Source: Leptodontidium sp. MPI-SDFR-AT-0119 (Eukaryota; Ascomycota; Leotiomycetes; Helotiales; Leptodontidiaceae). From it: 64,000 bases of DNA. Positions 44,590 through 55,302 of this stretch are shown piece after piece. Location: NCBI GenBank assembly GCA_020726505.1, contig JAHLEZ010000004.1, forward strand, positions 186,001 through 250,000, in the 5' to 3' direction. Position numbers and translations under genes: made by a program. Under the pieces are notes generated by a model. It searched no databases. It saw only the letters and a program-made list of their open reading frames with translations, and was not told the origin of the DNA. Position 1 is the first letter of the stretch, and each line of letters begins with the position of its first letter.

Positions 44590-46440
44590 TCTGAAAGAAG
44601 CTTCCACGCCATGCAAGGATGCTCCACCAATCAAGTTCAGAGATCGTATGCAAAAGCACTCGATAATGGATAATGCTGAGGTACGAACCGCGTCGCAAGA
44701 AATCGGTGTCAATCCCCGCATCATTAGACTGCCGATTTTGGGATATAATACGGTATGGGGGGGAGAGAGCGAGAGCGATAAGGGTTATCGCAGCCGCAAG
44801 GCATTTCAGTCTAACTTGGCGGGCAGGCTGTATGTAGTATTAGTCGGGCTCGAACTTCGACAGTTTCCAAAACCACGTTCCCTCCTCTCAACATCATCTC
44901 TCCATCATATCCATCATCCTCACCCGTACGCGTCAGACACCACATTCTTTCGCACACCATGATAGGCAGGACTCTCCGACCACTGCTTCGGGTCCGTGTT
45001 GCAAAACATTCTCTTCACTGCCTTGGAGTCCAGAGGTCTCCACAAGTTATCCTTCTTTTCCAGCTTCTTTGCTTCGTTATAATGTCCGCCAAAAGTTCGG
45101 CTTATATGACCGCAAAAAGGGAGACGACTCTGACTGGGATGGCATCGAGATATCAAAAACCGGGCTGATCGAGCCTGGAGCGTCACAGGATCCAACGTGT
45201 TTGTTTTGTCACTGAAGGGTTTCGTTTCTGAAGGCAAGCTGACCAATGAGTCTAGTATACAGAGGGGCAATGATGATGCCAAACACCTTCACAATGCAAG
45301 AGATCATACGAACCCAGATCGACAACTATTTCGACGAAGAAGAACTAGGCAAAGAGGTGTAGACCCCGTTTGTCTACACTATCCAGAAGGCTATGTATGG
45401 TTGATGGTCAACTGAGAATAGCTCTCACGCTAGCTAGGAACACCACTACCAAGCAGTCTCGTTCTCTTCCGAAAAGACTTATCAACCTTTTCGCTCCAAC
45501 CTTCACGGCCTATGTCGGTGGAAGGTACGTGTTCAACGGCCAAAGCACACTCCTGGAACCGGTTACTGATCGTTTTATCTAGACCTAAATACGCTGCTTG
45601 ATGAGTATTTTGGAAAGTATGCAGAAAAAAATACTGCAGAGCAATGGCTTGATGAACATGATTTCAACTCGGCGGTGGGAGACGATGCCGTAACTTTGTG
45701 GATGGCGAAGTAGAGCTAGAATTTGTGGAAGTTCATCCAACAGCTGCGGAATTGGGGCGTTTAGACGTGGTGTGTACATTACAGAGAAATAAGGCAGAAC
45801 TCTGGAGAGAGACCGAATGTGCGATAGCTAGTAGTAGCGGCACCAGGAGCCGGGTTTATCTCCAAAGACCGAATAAAGCACACCTCTTCATATCAAAGCA
45901 TATAGTCGTTAGTGGGGGCCAGACTGTTCAAAGTACGTAGCTCAATGAGCAATACACCGAATCCCATCTGTCAACCTAGTTGAGGAGCAGGCTACGGACT
46001 TCGCCGGTTAAGCGGGCGACTGGGAAGTCTGGTATACAACCTGGATTAACAATGGACCAACTCATGTTGAGATACTCGATCTGGCTGAAGGTACCACCCG
46101 CAACTTGACCGCTTCCATCCCACTGGAGAACCTTGTTATCACCAAGGTCTTGTCTACTTCCCTTCTCTCCGCGATGACACTCACAACATCAGTGGGGGTG
46201 TGGCTGTGTGGCTCAAGCCAAGCTAAAAGGGACTCGTTAGATTGACTTGCTGGCATTGTTGCCCCGCAATCCTGCTGTCCAATACAGTATTGACACGCGA
46301 AATCCTCAGGCAACCATTACAATCCATGGTCTCAGCCTTGCGCCAGACCTTACGTCTGCCGCAGATACATCCAGCCATCATCACCTACATCACGCTCCCT
46401 GCGATATCTTGTGAATCTCACTAAACAATTGTCTTGAAAT
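44590..46440. pseudogene. Stretch of decayed coding fragments
   Basis: Several short protein-like segments in different frames, none complete. A minus-strand segment ends near 44920 (Gly-Gly-His-Tyr-Asn-Glu-Ala, then Asp-Asn-Leu-Trp-Arg-Pro-Leu-Asp). A plus segment at ~45588-45713 reads Thr-Leu-Leu-Asp-Glu-Tyr-Phe-Gly-Lys. Another at ~46017-46240 has Gly-Asp-Trp-Glu-Val-Trp-Tyr-Thr-Thr-Trp. They have coding-like composition but are interrupted by stops. I cannot name their families. Confidence 0.3.
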
Positions 46441-46486
46441 ATTCTTGAGAGTAGACTTCTTCGAGCACTCCCACCTCCACTCCATC

Positions 46487-49348
46487 ATGCGTCTGTTAGA
46501 GATTGATGGCAACAATAAGCTCAGCCTGACCAAGGATCTTGCGAGCAACATCCCGGCTTATGCCATATTGTCCCATACGTGGGGCGATGATGGTCAAGAG
46601 TTTACGTTCGAGGACCTAGCTAAAGGTACGGGGGAGCTTAAGCCCGGCTATCGAAAGATTCGGTTTTGCGGAGACCAAGCTGCCCGAGATGGCCTTCGGT
46701 ATTTCTGGGTCGACACTTGCTGTATCGATAAATCTGACGCCGCTGAACTTCAGAGTGCTATTAACTCTATGTTCCTCTGGTACAAGAATGCGGCAAGGTG
46801 CTATGTTTACCTCCCGGATGTTTTGCTGTCTGAAGATGACATGCTCCAGAACAGCCCTGATCTTAGTGCTGAAACTGCTTTCCGGTCGAGCAGATGGTTC
46901 ACTCGAGGCTGGACGCTCCAGGAACTTGTGGCGCCTTCTTCGGTCGAGTTCTTCTCCACAGGCTATCAGCGGATCGGCGACAAAAAGTCTCTTGAGCGTT
47001 TGATCCACGAGGTCACAGGGATCCCGGTCGAGGTCTTTCGAGGGTATGAGTCAGCAAGATATAGCGTTGAGGACAAACTTTCTTGGGTAACGAAAAGACA
47101 GACGAAACATGAAGAAGATATGGTGTATTCTCTATTAGGAATTTTTGGGGTATTCTTACCGTTGAATTATGGGGAGGGACGACACAATGCGCTTCGGCGA
47201 CTTCGAGATGAGGTCGAGAGGTGTTTTCCCAGTGGTCAGTATATAGAAATTTCTGGTGTTGAGGTTCTTCCAGCTAACATTTGCTTCACAGAACGACCAG
47301 TCTGGATTGTGCCATTCGAAAGAAACAGTCGCTTTACCGGTCGTCAGGTGCAGCTTACTGAAGTCGAAGAGAAGCTACTTTCGGGCAAAAGTACAAGAAC
47401 GGCCATTGTCGGACTCGGAGGCGTTGGCAAGACCCAGCTAGCACTTGAGCTTGCCTACCAAGTCCGAGACAAGTACCGCAACTGCTCGGTCATCTGGATC
47501 CCGGCGACCAATACAGAAAGTCTACATCAAGCATACTTGGATGTCGCCCGCCAGCTCGGGATACCCGGGTGCGAGGAAATTCAGGCAGATGTAAAGAGAC
47601 TTGTCAAAGATCATCTGGGCAAAGAAAGCGCCGGCCAGTGGCTCTTGGTGTTCGACAACGCCGACGATCTCAGTATGTGGACCAGTCAAGTAGGGTCTGA
47701 GCCAGGATTCGAACGGTTAATCGATTACTTACCGAAGAGCAAACGTGGATGTGTTTTATTCACCTCGCGTGACAGGAAGACGGCTGTCAGGCTTGCACAG
47801 CAGAATGTTATACAACTGACGGAGATGGGCGAAGAAATAGCTATGCAGCTGTTACAGAAGTGTCTGATCGACCCAGATCTCGTCGAAAATAGGTCAACAA
47901 CGAAAACCCTACTTCGAGAGCTCACATACTTGCCCCTTGCCATCGTGCAAGCTGCCGCATATATTAACGAGAACGGGATCGCATTCGCAGATTATCTCTT
48001 ACTCTTAGCAGATCAAGAAGAAGAAGTCATCGAGCTGTTGAGCGAGGAGTTCGAGGATCATGGGAGGTATCGCAATGTAAAGAATCCGGTGGCTACGACA
48101 TGGCTTATTTCGTTCCAGCAGATTCGACATCGCGATCCGCTCGCAGCTGATTATTTGTCGTTCATGTGTTGCATTGATCCAAAGGACATTCCACAATCAC
48201 TTCTTCCCCCGGGACCGTCACGCAAGAAAGAGATAGATGCGATTGGGACGCTTAGCGCCTACTCCTTTATTAGCAGACGGCCGGCAGACCAAGCTTTGGA
48301 TCTTCATCGGCTAGTACATTTGGCAACGCGGAACTGGCTTCGAAGAGAAGATTTGCTTGCTCAGTCAATGGAGAGTGTGGTTGTGCGTTTAGAAGAAGTG
48401 TTCCCAGACGATGATCATAACAACCGAAGTCTCTGGAGGGCATACTTGCCACACGCTCGTTGCGTACTTGAGTCTAAGCTTGTTGACCAGGGTTGGCAAA
48501 GTAGGATGAGTCTTTTATGGAAGTATGCAACATGCCTCGACGAAGACGGACGATGGGATGAGGCTGAGGCTGCATATATTGAAGGTCTCGAAATCGAGAA
48601 GAGGGAACTTGGGGCCGATCATCCAGACACGCTGACCAGTATAAATAACCTGGCATTAACTTTTCGGAACCAAGGCCGATGGGAGAAGGCGGAAGAGTTG
48701 CAACTGCAAGTAATAGAGACTTGCAAGACGAAGCTCGGGGCCGACCATCTAGATACGCTAACTAATATGGCCAACCTTGCGATAACATTTCGGGAACAAG
48801 GCCGATGGGAGGAGGCGGAAGAGCTGCAGTTAGAAGTGATGGAGACTCGCAAGACGAAGCTCGGGCCCGACCATCCAGACACGCTAACTAACATGAATAA
48901 CCTGGCATTAACCTTCGGGAATCAAGGCCGATGGGAGGAGGCCGAAAAGCTAGCGTTGCAAGTGATAGAGACTCGCAAGACGAAGCTCGGGGCCGATCAT
49001 CTAGACACGCTGACCAGTATAAATAACCTGGCATCAATCTTCTGGGATCAAGGCCGATGGGAGAAGGCGGAAGAGTTGCAACTGCAAGTAATAGAGGCTC
49101 GCAAGACGAAGCTCGGAGCCAACCATCCTTCCACGGTGACCAGTATGGCTAATCTTGCGTTCACTTGGAAAAGCCAGGGCCGTGTTGATGATGCTATTAA
49201 CCTAATGGAAGAATGTGTGACATTACGAACCCAAACGATAGGCATCAATCATGCAAAAACTGTGGCTTGTCAAACAGCATTACTTGAATGGCAGGCAGAG
49301 CGATCAAGGGTCAGTGATATAGTTAGCGATATTCCGAGAATAGTATGA
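46487..49348 (+). CDS. NLR-like receptor: HET + NB-ARC + TPR repeats, ~953 aa (unspliced) or 934 aa
   Basis: Start at ATG 46487 (Met-Arg-Leu-Leu, the usual beginning of HET domains). HET domain ~1-240: SHTWG, WVDTCCIDK, RGWTLQE. NB-ARC follows: P-loop GLGGVGKT (~309-316), kinase-2 LLVFDNADD (~387), RNBS-B-like Cys-Val-Leu-Phe-Thr-Ser-Arg, and LTYLPLAIVQAA (GLPL-like). Then a helical winged-helix-like part and TPR repeats of 42 residues from ~709. By family, such STAND/NLR proteins sense non-self or invader cues through the repeats, oligomerise, and trigger regulated cell death via HET. All motifs are intact. A 57-nt segment with perfect intron signals (47235-47291) lies in frame between HET and NB-ARC. 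It is probably an intron, and reads through if retained. The gene is intact within a decayed neighbourhood. Confidence 0.93.
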   Translation: MRLLEIDGNNKLSLTKDLASNIPAYAILSHTWGDDGQEFTFEDLAKGTGELKPGYRKIRFCGDQAARDGLRYFWVDTCCIDKSDAAELQSAINSMFLWYKNAARCYVYLPDVLLSEDDMLQNSPDLSAETAFRSSRWFTRGWTLQELVAPSSVEFFSTGYQRIGDKKSLERLIHEVTGIPVEVFRGYESARYSVEDKLSWVTKRQTKHEEDMVYSLLGIFGVFLPLNYGEGRHNALRRLRDEVERCFPSGQYIEISGVEVLPANICFTERPVWIVPFERNSRFTGRQVQLTEVEEKLLSGKSTRTAIVGLGGVGKTQLALELAYQVRDKYRNCSVIWIPATNTESLHQAYLDVARQLGIPGCEEIQADVKRLVKDHLGKESAGQWLLVFDNADDLSMWTSQVGSEPGFERLIDYLPKSKRGCVLFTSRDRKTAVRLAQQNVIQLTEMGEEIAMQLLQKCLIDPDLVENRSTTKTLLRELTYLPLAIVQAAAYINENGIAFADYLLLLADQEEEVIELLSEEFEDHGRYRNVKNPVATTWLISFQQIRHRDPLAADYLSFMCCIDPKDIPQSLLPPGPSRKKEIDAIGTLSAYSFISRRPADQALDLHRLVHLATRNWLRREDLLAQSMESVVVRLEEVFPDDDHNNRSLWRAYLPHARCVLESKLVDQGWQSRMSLLWKYATCLDEDGRWDEAEAAYIEGLEIEKRELGADHPDTLTSINNLALTFRNQGRWEKAEELQLQVIETCKTKLGADHLDTLTNMANLAITFREQGRWEEAEELQLEVMETRKTKLGPDHPDTLTNMNNLALTFGNQGRWEEAEKLALQVIETRKTKLGADHLDTLTSINNLASIFWDQGRWEKAEELQLQVIEARKTKLGANHPSTVTSMANLAFTWKSQGRVDDAINLMEECVTLRTQTIGINHAKTVACQTALLEWQAERSRVSDIVSDIPRIV
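47235..47291 (+). other. Probable 57-nt intron, length divisible by three
   Basis: GTCAGT donor, GCTAACAT branch and TTCACAG acceptor. It lies exactly at the HET/NB-ARC linker. Removal gives Pro-Ser-Glu-Arg-Pro-Val-Trp; retention adds 19 residues without a stop. Confidence 0.7.
48611..49240 (+). repeat. 126-bp tandem TPR-coding repeats (4 close copies plus a divergent one)
   Basis: Units begin at 48611, 48737, 48863, 48989 and 49115, spaced exactly 126 bp (42 codons). The first four share most bases (core Gly-Arg-Trp-Glu-x-Ala-Glu-Glu-Leu; Lys-Thr-Lys-Leu-Gly); the fifth is diverged. High internal identity indicates recent duplication or gene conversion. Confidence 0.92.
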
Positions 49349-50508
49349 GACAATTGATCAAAAGTATGACAAAGACTTCATGTCAAACAGTACAAGCTCA
49401 AAGGCAGTCAATCAATCAATCTTTCGAGCCACCCGTGTCACTGTAACCAGTTGCTGCCTCCGCCTTAATATTATACATGGAAAGTATCACCGAGCAGCAC
49501 TTCGTGGGTCGCTAACCTGCCACTTATCTTGCTCGTAACTCCACCAGTTCTAGGAAGAAGTCAAGAAATTAAAGGGCAGCACCTCAATTAAGCTGTCTTG
49601 GCCTATCATTACATTACTTGTATTTCAAGCTTTCATTTTTATAAGAAGGGTGGTGAAATACCAAGAGGAAGTGAGGGGGTGTAAACAGGCTAATAATGAA
49701 AACAAAAAATAAATTACCCTTCCATATAGATTTCTCGAGGAAACGAACACAAATGATCTGAGGTTCTAACTATCGATTAAGTGCCTCTATTAGGCATGTT
49801 GATGATTTCAAAGGTGAATTGGGATGAGTTATTTGTAATGAAGTAAAAATATGAAGTTGTTTTACATGCATGGAGTAAGGATCTACTTATCCAGCGCTCA
49901 CAAAAGAGCAATAAATAGACAAGGACGAAAACAAAAGAAAGATAAAAAACCAACAACAGCACCTGCCAACCAAACAACCGGCTCGTACCTAGGTAGGTCT
50001 CCAAATCTCAAGTGACGGCTTTGATTCAATTCAATTCCATTCGTACTATACAATCGATCCTCCGAATCCTTCAATCGCATTCGAAGTGAAGTGAAGTGAA
50101 GTCGTAGATTCATTCCCTTCGGCGCCGCGCCAACAACGTAGACAACACAAGTATCCACCCAACCAAACTCCAACAATGGCAGCAGATTTTTCGCTCTCCG
50201 AACGAATCTTAGACCAGACCGGACTAAGGACAACCCCAAAGACGGTCCCAATTCCAGGGGAAGAGCCAGCCATCCATCCAAGCAATCCCTATCAACGCCT
50301 CCAATTCTTGCCCACACTAAGGGGACGAGTTAACGCCGCTCTAACCCAGGTATAACACAACACCGCAGAACACAACAAAATAAAGCAGATCGGGACTAGA
50401 CAATAAAACTACACTCCTCCTCCTCCTCTTTCCACTCTACTCCTATCATGTACTTCTACTGTATAACTCCAACTCCAACATAACAAAAAAGGAAAACACA
50501 TATCCAGC
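49349..50508. other. Intergenic between convergent genes, 1.2 kb
   Basis: 3' flanks of the NLR gene (plus) and the coiled-coil gene (minus). No supported gene; a (GAAGT)n run occurs near 50083-50101. Confidence 0.5.
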
Positions 50509-53202
50509 TCACCCAGTAACCCTCCTAACCCAAAGCCCCGTCGGTTCAAAAACAGCCTCCTTATCCCTCCTCTTCCACGCCCTATGCAGCCTGAGACCAA
50601 TCTCATGCTCCTCCCTACGGATATCACTCTCCTCCTCCCTCAAGCGCTCGACCTTGATCTTCTCCTGCTCCCGTTTCCGCCTGACGTCTTCGGTCAGCAG
50701 TACGCTATCCTTCGGCATGAGTTCCGTCATCTGGCGAATAGACCGTGTGATGTTGTTCCGTCTGTGCGCGAGGTTCTCGAGTTGTGCTTGCAGGGAGGTG
50801 ACGAGGTCGTGAGACTCGGCTTCGGCGGGGGACATGGGTAGGTTCTTTGCGATGTTCGAGGAGCGCTTGTTGGGCGCGATGTGTGCTGGTACCGAGGACA
50901 TGCTGATGAAGACTGGAGAGGAGGGGTTGACTGCCTTGCGCGTGACGACGCTACTCGATTTCGGGGACTCGCCGAGACGAGGACGTTGACGGTTCAGGAT
51001 CGCGGAGGGGTCGGGTAGAGGGTGGTTGTCGAATGTGTCGGTTGAAGGGCGAGGGGTGCTGTGGGCGGTTGATGGGGCGTAGGTCGTTACGCTGAAGCGG
51101 GATGAGGGTTGGATATATTCTGGTTCTGGCTCTTCGGCGATGGGTGTAGAGACTTTTTGGAGCTGCTCCCGGAAATTGCGCTCGATATTGGCCATGGTGC
51201 CGTCGTCGCGCTCCCAGCCTCCTGGGACCTGTGGCTCGCTTGGTGTTGATGCATTCCGCGCCAGGGTTTTTGTTGCGGCTGATTGAGACACCACGACCGG
51301 ATCTGGATTGACGGTGATGGAGATTGCACGCGAGGACTGTTCTTACCACTGTTTGTGAGGACGGTATTGATGCTCGCGGCGGGGTAGGCTGGTGATGCAG
51401 GGCTCGTTTCACCATCACTATTTCGGACGATTGTTACTGGGCTACTCCCTCCAGAAAACGATTCCGAGTGAGGCGAAGCGACTCGCTTGCTGCTTTTTCG
51501 CGGAATACTAAGAGGAGGCATGTCGAATTGATCATGCACAGGAGATACCAGTGTAACGCGACCTGTTGCCCCTTTCCACTCTGGTCTCTCGACTGGTGCA
51601 GTATGGTTGCTTTTCAGTCTCCGGACCCGATCTCCAAATGAGGTGTGAGTTTTTGGCGCAGTGGTAGTGATGCTTGATTCATTGCCCAGTACGAGACCAG
51701 TTTCCTTGTGGACGGAGCGAAGACCTGGTGGTGAAAATGTACCTGGCTTCACTGATTGTGGCTTGCCTCTATCGCTTGTTGTGATCTCGCCAGAATAAGG
51801 ATCCCATCTTGGATCATGCGCGACCCTACCCCTTGGATTCTCCCCAACTTGCTTTCGACTGACTAGATTAGCTGCTGCCGCAGCTACTTGGTTGCGCTTT
51901 TCCCGCCGGAGGATAGGGATGTTACTCGAGGGAGGTTTCGAACTCGAAGATGGTCGATTTACATTGAGATGTGAAATGTCGGGCATCTCATCGATAGGGG
52001 AAACTCCCTCGTCTTCCTGTGACTGACTCCTATTTATAGTCAGCATGTATCCCGGCCTGAACACGAGGGGCAGACATGAGTAAGTAAAGGGGGAAAGCGG
52101 GATGATGTTGACAAAGAACCCGAACATCTATGTAAGAAACAGACGAGGGAGGATAGTCTTTGGAATTGTGAAAAGGTGGTGGATTGTATAGCAGCTCAAG
52201 AGCATGCTCGCGGTATATCCGTAGATGGTTCGACATACCGATTCTTAAGAGGACGCAATTCGGGAGAGCTCTGGGGGGAGACCTCCTCTTCTTCAGTGTA
52301 CGAAGGAGGCTGGTATGGGTTTTGGCTTAGAGGGAATCGGGTATTGATTGGGTTGGGTGATGGTTGTGAGTAGATGGACGACACTGGACGGAATATCGAG
52401 TCTCGGTTGTCTTGGGGCGGAACTGCTTCGCTGTCTTATATTAGCTGGGTTCTAATAGTCCTTATGTATCTGCAACATGATATACAAGGGAAATCTGCCA
52501 GAATCCTGCTACGTGTTCTGGCAGCCGTTGTACTGGGATAGACCTGTAGACGTGGATGAAGAACAAGGAACATCGAGGTTGCAGACTTCTGCAACACGTA
52601 TTTCTGCAACCATGAAGCTTGATGGGAATGTGCGCATGCCACCAAGAGATGCAGACTTGCGTCAGGATCTGCTGGATTTCGATCCCAAGGGCGGGGATGA
52701 AGCCATGCTGCACATCTGCGCATCTGCATGTCCATCAAGACTACAGTCCGCATGTACCCGCATCCAGTCTTCAGCCAGCCTGCACCTCGAGGCTTGATAT
52801 AACTTCCCCCACCGCGTCTATCATTCCCATGAATCAACCCTCAACACAGTACGCTTCATCAATACAACCGGAATTGCATAGCTGCAGAAACATCTCCAGA
52901 TCACCCATCCCTCCCAGCCCACACACATGCCCCTCTCCCCCAACCAAAGAAAGCGATCGTACTTACAAAGGCAACCTCGGCAGTCCCTTAGGAGCCATCT
53001 CGTCCTCTCTCCTCGGTCGTTCCGGCGCTCTCTTATTATTATAATTCTGATTTCCGTACGGTCCTTCAGTCGCAGCTCGTCGAGGATGTCCAAGTAAGCC
53101 CAGGTCGTCACCAACGCCCGCATACGATTTCTCCAGCACGGGGTCTTGTTCCTGGACGACTGGCTGGCGTGCGCCTTTAGGGTTGTTCAGCCTCTTCCAC
53201 AT
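50509..53202 (-). CDS. Large disordered/coiled-coil protein, 634 aa
   Basis: Exons: 52967-53202, 52239-52430, 51347-52029, 50509-51302. Introns are 536, 209 and 44 bp; the first is long for a fungus but has consensus ends. Most of the protein is Ser/Pro/Thr-rich and likely disordered, with many Ser-Pro sites (possible kinase targets). The short motif Val-Ala-His-Asp-Pro-Arg-Trp-Asp-Pro-Tyr-Ser-Gly-Glu (~180) looks conserved. A C-terminal coiled coil (~530-615) reads Leu-Gln-Ala-Gln-Leu-Glu-Asn, then Arg-Lys-Arg-Glu-Gln-Glu-Lys, then Trp-Lys-Arg-Arg-Asp. I do not recognise a family; it has the look of a conserved ascomycete scaffold or regulator. No signal peptide or TM helix. Confidence 0.75.
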
Positions 53203-53753
53203 GCTGCATGTACCTCGGTGGGATGCCTGGCGTGTGTGGGAGTGGCAGTGGGCGCAGGCGCGGGCATGGGCATGCGACGGGTGCCTGTGTGATGTTCGCG
53301 GGGGTTTGAGGTTGTCCGGTTTTCGAGACGGGTGGTGTATGGAGGGGTGGAGGGTGGTTGTCGTTATAATCTTGGGTATTTGAGGGAGGGGAGGGCGTGA
53401 GTAGGAGGTTTTGAGATTGTTGGCAGATATGTACTGGTAGAGGTTTGGGAGGAGTAGGAGAAGTTGGAGGAGGTTCGTGATATCGTTAGGTCGTGATTGT
53501 GGTCGTGCTTCACTCTAATCGTAGGATCAGTCCAGTCCAGTCAGTGCAGTGCAGTCAAGTCGAGGAGAGGCTGTGTGCGCGCAAGGATTCCGGATCTGTG
53601 CGGGTGAATGGACTTCAATCTTTCTCCGTATGATGTGTTGCGATGTGACGTTGGCTGACTCGAGGCAGGGTAATGTGATGAAGAAAGAGGCAGAGATGCA
53701 ATTAAAAGCAGGTCGGTTCGCAGGCGTCGAAAAGGCGTGGTTGTTGGCGGTGC

Positions 53754-53784
53754 AATTAATTAATTAATTAATTGATTGATTGAT
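53754..53784 (+). repeat. Tetranucleotide microsatellite (AATT)n(GATT)n
   Basis: About five AATT units running into three GATT units. Confidence 0.85.
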
Positions 53785-54227
53785 CACCAATTTTCTGGCT
53801 GAATGCAAGTAAACAACACAATTCGCGGTGGTCGAGGGAGGGCTGCCGGCGCGTTCTTTGTTGATTCGATGCGAGGTCCTGGTATTGGATGGATCGTCAG
53901 GGTCCAATTGATGATGGATGGCTTCCTCGACCAGCAGGATTGACACGAATGAGAGAGCGAGCGAGCAAGCAACAGCAGCAACGACAAAAACAACAACAAG
54001 AAGAAGACGAAGAAGACGAAGAAGAAGTAGAGAAGGGGAAGAAGACAGAGTGAATAAATGAGCGGATATTCCTGACTTGCACAATGAGACAAAGAGAAGT
54101 GTTTTCTCCCAGAGAAACGACAGCCAATACTTTTTGGCGCGAAGGAAGGACTGGAATAATTGAAGGAGCTCGTTTCGTTTCATGTCCTTCAGGCTAGGGC
54201 AGCAGTGGGGACCGGCGCGGGTCAGGC

Positions 54228-54253
54228 CGTGCGTGCGTGCGTGCGGGCGGGCG
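54228..54253 (+). repeat. GCGT/GGGC microsatellite
   Basis: Alternating GTGC units running into GGGC units. Confidence 0.75.
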
Positions 54254-54405
54254 AGTGGGTTTACAGAAGTAACGGATTCGAAGGCTAAATTTACGGTGGG
54301 AATATCTTCATTTGCTTTGGTTTGAGGGAATGACTGGCTGAACTGTATTCCGAGGAATGTGCTTTTACTCCTTTGGGGTGTTTTTGAGGGCATTCAGACA
54401 GGAGG

Positions 54406-54423
54406 GGATGGATGGATGGATGG
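54406..54423 (+). repeat. (GGAT)n microsatellite
   Basis: Four consecutive GGAT units. Confidence 0.8.
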
Positions 54424-55302
54424 GTTTGATGTAATGGCGTCGGAGAATTAATTAAATATCATGATAATGATGCTGAAACGGTGAGTGGCTTCCCCGCATT
54501 CCAGCCTATCTACCCCAGAAGCAGGAGAATAGAAAAATAACCCCAGCCTTGTTTCTTAATAATCTAAATAAAAGCATAACTTGTGTACAGTATATTATAT
54601 ATTATATCACTACTCCAGCTTCAAAAATCTACCACATCTTTCGTGTGCTACCCTCGTGGGAAGTTCCAGATTCACACGATCCTATCAAAAGAAGCGAGGA
54701 AGCACCGGTTTATTTACACTCGCAAAGGGAAATATATAATTTGCTACACCACTATCGCGTTGAAGTATAAGGGTTAATTTCTTCTAATAGACTGCCACCT
54801 TTCAATTCTCAATTAGTAAATCTAGTAGTCTTCATAAGAACTCGGACGCTTACCAAGTTTGAGTGCATCTTGTAATGACAACACAAATCATTTAGAGTAA
54901 CGTTTTTCATAGCACACAAGAACCAAGGAACTCAACAATACACTTCAATGCAATGCCTTGCCTCGGTCGTTTGAGATGACTTGATAATTTGCATCCCAAG
55001 GACATGACATGTGTCAGCTTCGCATCACACTTTTCTTAAATCCAGACATTCGGGTAGATTTTAAGGGGCCCGCTACAGCCCAGTGAAGTGCGGGGTAAAC
55101 AAACCCTGAAGTGAAGCCCCATTTGGCAAATGTCAAGTTACAACTATCACCTCATAATTATTCACATTCCAACCTTTTCTACGGACTGGTAATCCTAAAT
55201 CGAGAATTGAATTTCCTCTCCATACCTAGGTACACAACAGTCCATCACAATACCCTGTCCATCACCTCCAAATCATCCTCACACCTCCCCCTCCTCCGAA
55301 AC

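Larger units (their letters stand above)
53203..55302. other. Intergenic, 2.1 kb, microsatellite-rich
   Basis: Upstream region of the 634-aa gene and 3' flank of the SDR gene. It contains several simple repeats: GAAGAC/GAA runs (~53990-54030), TTAA/ATTG runs, GCGT runs and GGAT runs. A 209-codon minus-strand frame (53764-54393) is made mostly of these repeats and is not accepted as a gene. Confidence 0.5.

Noticed and set aside
52477..52797. Plus-strand gene inside the long intron
   Set aside because: Plain open frame without domain or splice sites; mentioned only as a reason to check the intron.
53764..54393. 209-codon minus-strand open frame
   Set aside because: Built mainly from microsatellite translation (poly-Phe/Leu/Ser/Val) with no domain and no splice support.
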